Positions 56,411 through 64,000 of a stretch of DNA of 64,000 nucleotides are shown piece after piece. Source of the stretch: Deltaproteobacteria bacterium (GTDB lineage Bacteria > Desulfobacterota > Syntrophorhabdia > Syntrophorhabdales > JANXAF01); contig JAOADT010000007.1 of the NCBI GenBank assembly GCA_026417175.1, positions 1 to 64,000 on the forward strand, in the 5' to 3' direction. The notes under the pieces were generated by a model. That model was not told where the DNA came from. It ran no database searches and saw only the letters and a program-made list of their open reading frames with translations. How positions within the stretch are numbered: position 1 is the stretch's first letter; the number at the start of each line of letters is the position of its first letter. A program made the position numbers and the translations under genes.

Positions 56411-58739
56411 GCCTTTCTCCCTCTTTTTCTAAAATACCCATTCCGTTTCCTTCTTGAGTTACAGAAACCTGAAACTTTCTTAACTCGTATATTCGAAAAA
56501 GAGAAAGAAGCCACGCAAGCGTCGATTCTGCTCCCTGGTTTTTGTTTGGACCTGTGGATTGGAGTCCGTCGTAGCACCCCCCGCTTTTATAATCGTAAAG
56601 GGGAACATCGAGATCATTCCTCCCTAAAAACCACTCAAGACATCTTTCAGCGTACTCTATCCATCTTTCGTCTGCAGTAACAAGGTAGGCACTTTTAAGT
56701 GCCTCAATCAATTCTTGGGCTTCTAATGGTTGTTGGTCGAACCTTGCTTTTTCTTTACCTTTTTTATACCAACCATTACTTCCTATTGGAACAAAATGTC
56801 CTTTTTTATCTATCTGAATAGATACGAGCCATCCCAGCGACTCAAGCCCAGCATATATAAGATCAGTCTTTTTCATGTCATGTCCGGAAAATATAAGAGC
56901 CTGAGAGATCCTTCCATTTGCATAGGTTACTGTTTCTTCTATCCATGGCCAATCCGGGGTTGCATTCACGGTATAAAGGTTGTATAACTTCAAAGCTAAA
57001 AAATCTCTTATCCTTTTAACTTCCGTATCTCCCACGAATACATTAAGATAATAATGTATTCCTGTTAAAGCGTATGCCCATGCTCGCGGAGAAGTGAATT
57101 CCTGAACAGGAGGCAGTGAGAGCCTAAAAAGCTCTATGATAGCCTCTCGTAACTCTAAATTTTTACAAAGATAAATTGCCTCACCTAAACTCCATACCGC
57201 CCTTCCATGGCTATCTTCTGATCCTATCTCTTCGAGCCACTTTCTATCGTAGCCCATGAAGTTTCTGAACCTCCCGTTTTCTTTGTTAAATGCATAGTGG
57301 AGAAAACTTATGTAAGTGCAAGCAAGATTTGTTAAAAGTTCAGGATCTTCTTTAATGTCAAAATCGATTGCAAGTAAAGCTGCAATTAGAGCTCTCGCAT
57401 TGTCATCCGTACAGTAACCATGAAACCTATCGGGAACGATATACTTGGCATGCTGGATTATCCCCACATTATCTGTAAGCCTTATAAGATGGGTAAGTTT
57501 AGGTGTAGGAAGCTCATCAGGTTTTTCCTTCATCATTTTTGCGACAAAAATGTTTCTTGGCTTATTTTCTCTTTCTAACTTTACCTCTGAAAAAAGCTTT
57601 AAATATCGTCTAGCCACTTCTTTCCAAACCATTTCTCTTGAAAACGTATAGGCCTTTTTCCTCATTATATGTCTTTCCACTTCGTTTGAGAGTAAATACA
57701 CGATCTCTCTGGCCAATGCTTGGGGGTCTCTGAATGGAACAAGTTTACCCCTTCCGTCCTGTAACATTTCCTCGGCATACCAGTAGGGGGTTGAGACGAC
57801 GGCCTTTCCTGATCCGAGTGCGTAAGCAAGAGTTCCAGACACAATCTGTTCCTGGTTCAAATACGGAGTAACATAGATGTCTGCGGCTCCTAAGAACTCG
57901 CATAGTTCCGTGAGAGTCACATATCTGTTAAAAAATATTATCTTGTCGTCCACCCCTAGCTCTCTGGCTCTTCTTTGTAGACTTAATCTGTACGATTCCC
58001 CATATTCTCTTTTTACGTGCGGATGCGTTGCGCCAAGAATTATATAAACAACATCGGGATGTTCTTTAACAATCAAAGGCAGTGCTTCAATCATGTTTTC
58101 TATTCCCTTACCCGGCGAAAGTAATCCAAACGTGAGTATTACTTTTTTACCTTCCACACCAAATTGATCCTTGTAATAATTTGGATCAACAAAAGGTACG
58201 TCTGGTATCCCATGAGGAATTAAAACTATTTTTTCTTTAGGAACCCCATAGACACTGATGAGTATGTCTGTCGCTTTATTACTCATCACAACTATTCTGT
58301 CGGACATGTGTGCGATTCTTTTGAGGGTGGAATACTGAGTGGGAGAAGGGTTCATAAGAACAGTATGAAAAGTGCTTACTACTGGCATCCTGAGTTGAGT
58401 AAGCAATTCTAGGATGTAAGAACCGTCGAGTCCCCCAAATATTCCGTATTCGTGCTGGAGACAAACAAGCTCAATCCTGTTGACATTCAAGAAATCAGCA
58501 GCAAGTCTGTAATCGGAAAGCATGTTTTGATTTATTTCGAAGTGTACCTCTTCAGGGTATATGTATCCTCCAGAAAGATCGTTCATCGCTATAGCCCAAC
58601 ATTCTGTGGAAGGATCTTCGTTTTTGACCGCGGTGAGAAGATCGTTGGTGAAAGTTGCTATTCCACATTGGCGTGGAACATAGGTGCTTATAAAAGCGAT
58701 CTTTTTTGGACCAAAATGATAAGGTCCACATTCTACCAT
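56400..58739 (-). CDS. Bifunctional protein: GT4 glycosyltransferase plus C-terminal alpha/alpha-toroid-like domain
   Basis: KIAFISTYVPRQCGIATFTNDLLTAV; HEYGIFGGLDGSYILELL; LTFGLLSPGKGIENMIEALP; C-terminal GYCTDDNARALIAALLA..EDSHGRAVWSLGEAIYL..QQPLEAQELIEALKSAY. Confidence 0.88.
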   Translation of the reverse strand: MVECGPYHFGPKKIAFISTYVPRQCGIATFTNDLLTAVKNEDPSTECWAIAMNDLSGGYIYPEEVHFEINQNMLSDYRLAADFLNVNRIELVCLQHEYGIFGGLDGSYILELLTQLRMPVVSTFHTVLMNPSPTQYSTLKRIAHMSDRIVVMSNKATDILISVYGVPKEKIVLIPHGIPDVPFVDPNYYKDQFGVEGKKVILTFGLLSPGKGIENMIEALPLIVKEHPDVVYIILGATHPHVKREYGESYRLSLQRRARELGVDDKIIFFNRYVTLTELCEFLGAADIYVTPYLNQEQIVSGTLAYALGSGKAVVSTPYWYAEEMLQDGRGKLVPFRDPQALAREIVYLLSNEVERHIMRKKAYTFSREMVWKEVARRYLKLFSEVKLERENKPRNIFVAKMMKEKPDELPTPKLTHLIRLTDNVGIIQHAKYIVPDRFHGYCTDDNARALIAALLAIDFDIKEDPELLTNLACTYISFLHYAFNKENGRFRNFMGYDRKWLEEIGSEDSHGRAVWSLGEAIYLCKNLELREAIIELFRLSLPPVQEFTSPRAWAYALTGIHYYLNVFVGDTEVKRIRDFLALKLYNLYTVNATPDWPWIEETVTYANGRISQALIFSGHDMKKTDLIYAGLESLGWLVSIQIDKKGHFVPIGSNGWYKKGKEKARFDQQPLEAQELIEALKSAYLVTADERWIEYAERCLEWFLGRNDLDVPLYDYKSGGCYDGLQSTGPNKNQGAESTLAWLLSLFRIYELRKFQVSVTQEGNGMGILEKEGERHVS

Positions 58740-59240
58740 ACCACCCTCCAATGGTATTCGCAACTTTATACTTTAAATTTAATTCTGAAAACATTGATTT
58801 TCTATATAGCTTAATTATAAAGATCTTAATTTGGATAAATAATTCAAACTCTTAATTTAGTGGCCATGCAATTGTAAAAGAAGGAAAATGTTGGTTTCAA
58901 TAGTTTGGTTGATTACAGGCGGTTACATGCAGTTTTTAGATCAATTATAAACTTTTTTCTAATGGAACAAATTTCAGGTTCTTTTAAGCCAATTTAAAGT
59001 CATTGAAATATATTCTCACTTTTACGAAATTACTCTTAATTATTTATTCAAAGATACTTTGTGTATCTGAAGGAAACATATTGTATCCAAACGGATCAAA
59101 AGTAACAACTCCAAAAGTGAGTTAAATAGGTATTTTGGCTTCTTTTATTATTTAAACACCGGTTTTCGATACAAAAACGATGGCATCGTATTTGCTTCAA
59201 TAAAAAAAAATTAAAAATTAAAAAAATTATAGGGGGTCCC

Positions 59241-60266
59241 ATGAAAAGGTCAGATTTAACGTTAATCCAATTGTGCTTTTTATTTCTCTTGCTTTTCGTA
59301 GCCAGAGCTTCGGTTTATGGGGACGAAAAGATACAGATTAGAATCTCAAACTGGTTTCCGGTGGGTGTTGGTCAGGACAAGTTGCTCAGAGAGTGGGGTG
59401 AGGATCTAGAAAGAAGAACAAATGGGAAAGTTAAAGTTACTTATCATCCGGCAGGTACTTTAATACCTGCACCTCAGTCTTATGATGGAATTGTCAAAGG
59501 TATTGCTGACGTTACACAACATGTGGCAGGTTACACCGTTGGAAGATTTCCCATGATGGAACTTATAGATCTGCCTTTAGGATACCCAAGTGGAGCAGTT
59601 GCCACATATCTTGCCAATGACTACTATAAAAAATTTCAGCCTAAGGAAATGGATGCTGTAAAGGTGCTTTGGTTTCATGCCCAAGCGCCAGGTATCCTTC
59701 ACACGAAGTCAAAGCCAGTAACTAAGCTAGAGGACTTGAAAGGTTTAAAAATAAGAACATTTGGATCTAACGCCAAGCTTATGTCATATCTCGGTGGAAC
59801 ACCCGTAGCGATGCCCATGAGTGACGTTTATGACGCTCTTTCAAAAGGCGTCGCGGATGGGCTTCTTGCTTCTTACGAAACAATGGAGAACTGGAAGTTT
59901 GCAGATTTTATTAGGTATTCCACCGAGTGTTTTGATGTCGCATATACGGCGGTCTTCATGGTCATTATGAATAAAACAAAATGGAACTCCCTTCCACATG
60001 ACATAAAAGAAATCATAGATAAGATGAGCTTGGAATACATAGCGAAATCTGCAAAAATGTGGGATGAAATAGCAGAGAGTGGAAAAAAAGTGCTCCTAAG
60101 TAAAGGAGGAAAGATCATCGATCTTTCGAAAGAAGAGGAAGCGCGATGGGTGGAGAAGGCCAAGCCTCTTTTTGAAGAGTACGCAAGTAATGTAGAAAAG
60201 AAGGGTTTACCAGGAAGGGAGGCTGTAAAATACATCCAGGACTATGTGAAAAGATATAAAAGATAA
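59241..60266 (+). CDS. dctP: TRAP transporter substrate-binding protein DctP
   Basis: IRISNWFPVGVGQDKLLREWGEDLERRTNGKVKVTYHPAGTLIPAPQSYDGIVKGIADVTQHVAGY. Confidence 0.93.
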   Translation: MKRSDLTLIQLCFLFLLLFVARASVYGDEKIQIRISNWFPVGVGQDKLLREWGEDLERRTNGKVKVTYHPAGTLIPAPQSYDGIVKGIADVTQHVAGYTVGRFPMMELIDLPLGYPSGAVATYLANDYYKKFQPKEMDAVKVLWFHAQAPGILHTKSKPVTKLEDLKGLKIRTFGSNAKLMSYLGGTPVAMPMSDVYDALSKGVADGLLASYETMENWKFADFIRYSTECFDVAYTAVFMVIMNKTKWNSLPHDIKEIIDKMSLEYIAKSAKMWDEIAESGKKVLLSKGGKIIDLSKEEEARWVEKAKPLFEEYASNVEKKGLPGREAVKYIQDYVKRYKR

Positions 60267-60409
60267 TTGCGAATTTTTTGTGGGGGCTCTAGGACCCCCG
60301 ATAAAATGTTTGTTTCCAAAAATGATTAGTGATTTTAATGCGAAAAGAAATGTTAATACAATTAATTAACTTATAGCTATAGAGTTCCTCTTTAAGTATT
60401 TAAAAGGTA

Positions 60410-60690
60410 GTGTTGGGGGGTTGGAAAAAGCGATTCTTAAAATGTAGTAAATCGGATAACGGTTGGCTAAGATATGTAAAATGGAGCGATGAGAACAAGC
60501 CAGTTAACATTTTGGATTTACACAAAAGCATATGAGGAAATGATAAACAGGCGCCAAGGATATTATGAGAAAGAAGTTCCATGGTTGTGGCATTTAAAAT
60601 GCGCACTGGTTGCGTTTTTGCTACACAACTCGCTCTAGTTTTTGAAAGCGTTTTCGAGGACGATCAATTTTTTGTAAGTAAAAGTCTTTA
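60410..60690 (+). pseudogene. Possible decayed coding remnant between dctP and dctQ
   Basis: One frame reads LKCSKSDNGWLRYVKWSDENKPVNILDLHKSI*GNDKQAPRIL*ERSSMVVAFKMRTGCVFATQLALVFESVFEDDQFFVSK with two stops; family not recognised. Confidence 0.3.
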
Positions 60691-60704
60691 TCCCGGGGGA
60701 GACT

Positions 60705-61202
60705 ATGGAGGGCTACTATAAATTCATAACTGGATTAGGTAGGTTTATATTTTGGATTGCTGGAATTATCCTTTTATTTATGATGTTTATTACCGTCATT
60801 GATGTATTGCTTAGATATTTTTCTAAGAGTATCGCAGGTACATATGAACTTGTTTCTTTTGCAGGTGCTCTTTTGGTCGGCTTTGCCATCGCAAAGACTA
60901 CAATGGATGAAGCGCATGTAACTGTAGATCTATTGATAGAGAAAATTCCACCTGCCGGAAAGAAGATATTTAGGGTATTAACGAGGATTGCAGGAGGTCT
61001 ATTATTCTTGCTGATCAGCTGGTCATTTTTCGAAAAAGGGAAGGAACTATTTGTCTCGAAGGAGGTATCCATGACTCTTCATATACCTTTTTCCCCTGTT
61101 GCGTTCGGTCTTGGATTTTGTGCGTTAATAGAAGCCGTCCTACTTTTCTCAGATTCTCTAAGGATAATGAAATCGAATATAAAGACAGATAGGGAGAAGT
61201 AG
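60705..61202 (+). CDS. dctQ: TRAP transporter small permease DctQ
   Basis: IDVLLRYFSKSIAGTYELVSFAGALLVGFAIAKTTMDEAHVTVDLLIEKIP. Confidence 0.92.
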   Translation: MEGYYKFITGLGRFIFWIAGIILLFMMFITVIDVLLRYFSKSIAGTYELVSFAGALLVGFAIAKTTMDEAHVTVDLLIEKIPPAGKKIFRVLTRIAGGLLFLLISWSFFEKGKELFVSKEVSMTLHIPFSPVAFGLGFCALIEAVLLFSDSLRIMKSNIKTDREK

Positions 61203-61203
61203 G

Positions 61204-62505
61204 ATGAGCGAAGTAACAGTAGGTATAATTGGGTTATTATCGCTTTTAGTTCTTTTTTTGACCGGCATGGAAATGGCCTTTCTTATGGCAGGCGTCGGGT
61301 TTATAGGCATATGGATCTTAGCTGGCTTTAAAACTGCAGTGGGTATGTTAGCCAACGATTTTATGGATGCGCTAGCCTCCTATGGCTTAACAGCCATACC
61401 ATTGTTTATTTTCATGGGACAGATTGCTTTCAATGCCGGTATTGCCAAGAACCTCTACAATACTGCGCATAAGTTTTTAGGCCATATTCCCGGGGGTTTG
61501 GCCGTAGCTACGGTGGCAGGCGCAACAGTTTTTAAAGCCATATGCGGATCTGTCGCTGCCACGTCGGCAACATTCGCGAGTGTTGCCATTCCTGAGATGG
61601 ATAGATTTGGGTACAGCAAGAAACTCTCTACAGGAATCGTAGCAACTGTCGGAACACTCGGGGTCCTCCTTCCGCCGAGCACAATACTCATTATCTTTGG
61701 GATCATAACCAATCAGTCAATTGGAAAATTATTCCTTGCTGGAATCTTTCCTGGACTCTTAATGGCTGTATTTTTTATGGTTATTATCTTTGGCTGGTCA
61801 AGGATAAATCCGAGTATAGGACCTAAGAGCGAGAGATATTCCATGAAGGAGAAAATTAAAACGATACCAAGTATCATTGGTCCTGTAGTCGTATTCATTC
61901 TTATAATCGGTGGATTAATGAAAGGCATTTTTACACCCACTGAAGCCGGTGCAGTTGGCGCATTTACGGTGCTTCTTCTTTGTATGTTCAGAAAGGAGTT
62001 CGGACTTACGGGACTAAAAAGATCAGTCCAAGAATCCGTTAGAACTACATGTATGGTTCTCATGCTTGTTGCTTCTTCGAACATTTTAGGACATTTTATA
62101 GCCCTATCAAATATCTCGCATTTAATTGCACAATGGGTTGCAGAGCTGCAGGTTAACAAAGTTCTGATAATCGTTGTTATCTTTTTAATATATCTTATTG
62201 GTGGATCTTTTATGGATGATCTTGCGTTTATGATTCTTGCTACACCTATATTTTTCCCAATAATAACCCACTTAGGTTACGATCCCATTTGGGCTGGTGT
62301 AATGATAGGTCTAACTGTGTGCATAGGCTCCGTAATACCCCCTGTAGCCATATGTGTTTTTATTGTTAAAAACATAACAAAGACTCCCGTGGGCGTGATT
62401 TATAGCGGTGTCTATCCTTTCCTGATTTCCATGGTTTTGGTTGTAGTACTCCTTTTTATTTTTCCGGAGTTGGCTACTTATCTTCCCAGTGTGCTTATGA
62501 AATGA
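61204..62505 (+). CDS. dctM: TRAP transporter large permease DctM
   Basis: TAIPLFIFMGQIAFNAGIAKNLYNTAHKFLGHIPGGLAVATVAGATVFKAICGSVAATSATFASVAIPEM; LGVLLPPSTILIIFGIIT. Confidence 0.95.
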   Translation: MSEVTVGIIGLLSLLVLFLTGMEMAFLMAGVGFIGIWILAGFKTAVGMLANDFMDALASYGLTAIPLFIFMGQIAFNAGIAKNLYNTAHKFLGHIPGGLAVATVAGATVFKAICGSVAATSATFASVAIPEMDRFGYSKKLSTGIVATVGTLGVLLPPSTILIIFGIITNQSIGKLFLAGIFPGLLMAVFFMVIIFGWSRINPSIGPKSERYSMKEKIKTIPSIIGPVVVFILIIGGLMKGIFTPTEAGAVGAFTVLLLCMFRKEFGLTGLKRSVQESVRTTCMVLMLVASSNILGHFIALSNISHLIAQWVAELQVNKVLIIVVIFLIYLIGGSFMDDLAFMILATPIFFPIITHLGYDPIWAGVMIGLTVCIGSVIPPVAICVFIVKNITKTPVGVIYSGVYPFLISMVLVVVLLFIFPELATYLPSVLMK

Positions 62506-62665
62506 TTTTTGCCAGTGTGGGTTACCCATTGTGAAGGATTTAAAAATTTAAATAAGGATATTTTTGGGGATCAGTGAAATAGCAAGCTTGTTTTCCCAAA
62601 ATTGTTGCTAGCTAATGTTCAGATGATCCCAAGTAAACACAGAAATTTTTACTTCGGAGGTAAAG

Positions 62666-64000
62666 ATGGTGGTAGGTGAAATTTTAGCAAGAAATGCAAG
62701 GAAGTTTCCTAAAAAAGAGGCCCTTGTGTTTGAGAAAAAGAGGGCTACATTTTCCGAAGTCAACGAGAGAGTAAACAGGCTAGCTACAACTCTCTTAGAA
62801 ATGGGTGTGAAAAAAGGTGACAGAATTGGCGTTTTACTACATAACTGCCATCAGTTTGTGGAAATTTATTTTGCTTCTGCAAAAATAGGGGCGATTTTCT
62901 GTCCATACAATAATCATTTCAGGCAAAAGGAGCTAACATACATAATAAACTATTCAGAACCGAAGGTTCTTTTTATAGATTCTGAATTCTCAGGATTGGT
63001 TTACGAAATCAAAAAAGACTTAGGAAGCGTAGAGCATTACGTGTGTCTTTCCAGTCCAGAACAAGACGAGATGATGGATTATGAGGAATTGATCTTACGC
63101 GGTAAAAATGAAGAACCGGATGTTCAAGTAAATGATGATGATATATGTAGCATGATATTTACTGCTGGAACGACGGGTAGGCCAAAAGGAGCACTCCGTA
63201 GTCACAGACATGTCATAATGAATGCTATTTCTGGAGTGATAGAGCTGAAAGTAGATTACGACGAAAAAGTTTTAGTTGCGTTTCCATTGTATCACGTGGC
63301 TGGAGAAGACAATATTGTGAGACATTTTTTTATGCCAAATACCATCTTCTTAAGACGGGAAGGAAAATTTAACGCAAAAGATATCCTAAGTTATATTGAA
63401 AGGGAAAAGATAACCCGTTGCCAGCTGGTGCCAACAATGATCCATACTCTTATTCAAGATCCTGATATAGATAAATATGATCTAAGTAGCCTAAGGCTTA
63501 TTCTTTACGCCGGTGCACCCATGCCTGTTGAGCTTTTGCGTAAAGCACTTACGATTTTCAAGTGTGGATTTGCTCAGCTTTATGGACAAACAGAGTCAGG
63601 TCCTTTGACGACCATACTGAAACCTGAAGACCATGTTTTAGAGAACAAAAAGAGTTCGACAAAACTTGCCTCTTCCGGAAAGCCGGTAATCAGCTGTGAA
63701 CTTAGAATTGTGGATGAGAATGATAATGACGTGCCAGTAGGTAGTATTGGAGAAATCGTTGTTAGGGGAGAATGTATAATGAAAGGATATTGGAGAATGG
63801 AAGAGGAGACAAAGAAAAAGCTCAAAAACGGATGGCTCCATACAGGTGACTTGGGAAAGATGGACGAAGACGGTTACGTTTATATAGTTGAAAGAAAGGA
63901 TGATCTTATCATATCTGGTGGGGTAAACATATATCCTAGAGAAATTGAAGAAGTCCTTTACACCCATCCAAAAGTTTCAGAAGCCTCGGTAGTGGGGGTA
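62666..64000 (+). CDS. AMP-dependent acyl-CoA synthetase, truncated by window end
   Basis: ATG 62666 after GGAGG; MVVGEILARNARKFPKKEALVFEKKRATFSEVNERVNRLA; SMIFTAGTTGRPKGALRSH; GWLHTGDLGKMDEDGYVYIVERKDDLIISGGVNIYPREIEEVL. Absent from ORF track because it runs off the edge. Confidence 0.93.
   Translation, partial: MVVGEILARNARKFPKKEALVFEKKRATFSEVNERVNRLATTLLEMGVKKGDRIGVLLHNCHQFVEIYFASAKIGAIFCPYNNHFRQKELTYIINYSEPKVLFIDSEFSGLVYEIKKDLGSVEHYVCLSSPEQDEMMDYEELILRGKNEEPDVQVNDDDICSMIFTAGTTGRPKGALRSHRHVIMNAISGVIELKVDYDEKVLVAFPLYHVAGEDNIVRHFFMPNTIFLRREGKFNAKDILSYIEREKITRCQLVPTMIHTLIQDPDIDKYDLSSLRLILYAGAPMPVELLRKALTIFKCGFAQLYGQTESGPLTTILKPEDHVLENKKSSTKLASSGKPVISCELRIVDENDNDVPVGSIGEIVVRGECIMKGYWRMEEETKKKLKNGWLHTGDLGKMDEDGYVYIVERKDDLIISGGVNIYPREIEEVLYTHPKVSEASVVGV

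Noticed and set aside
58800-59220. AT-rich intergenic region as replication origin or centromere-like site
   Set aside because: No clustered DnaA boxes or ordered iterons seen; simple AT-rich spacer.
1-64000. IS elements, prophage or integrative element
   Set aside because: No transposase, integrase, phage structural genes or flanking direct repeats recognised; the single tRNA-Leu has no adjacent integrase.

Overview
This is a 64 kb window of an AT-rich bacterial chromosome. The gene content looks Desulfobacterota-like (ahbC/ahbD haem route, YedE/YedF selenium genes, liv and TRAP transporters paired with acyl-CoA ligases), but taxonomy is inference only. The left end (1-8.5 kb) is a CRISPR-Cas locus. 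It holds the leader-distal end of an array (36-nt repeats, 38-nt spacers, degenerate last repeat), a CARF + winged-helix protein of the Cas_APE2256/Crn1-like type, a translationally coupled slipin-DUF2130 pair, a decayed coiled-coil/PD-(D/E)XK gene, YjbQ, and a compact cas6-cas2-cas1-cas1'-cas2' block. The second Cas1 is divergent and appears to have Asn where canonical Cas1 has its catalytic His. No interference effector is visible in the window. The rest is mostly housekeeping and metabolic: an NMT1-type ABC operon with a terminator-like leader, a FIST-pseudokinase pair, abrB-arsM, gltX-smc, a liv operon with two CoA ligases, an sfsA-DUF123 fusion, ahbC-hemB-ahbD, YedE/YedF/TusA, pal-kamA-adk, tRNA-Leu, pyrF, a glycosyltransferase cluster with a decayed GH130 gene, and a TRAP transporter. 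The best candidates for something undescribed are the duplicated, asymmetric Cas1/Cas2 module and an uncharacterised four-gene cluster at 37.8-41.4 kb (GNAT/FemAB-like, TraB/GumN, second GNAT/FemAB-like, radical SAM). All family assignments come from reading motifs by eye; no database search was run.
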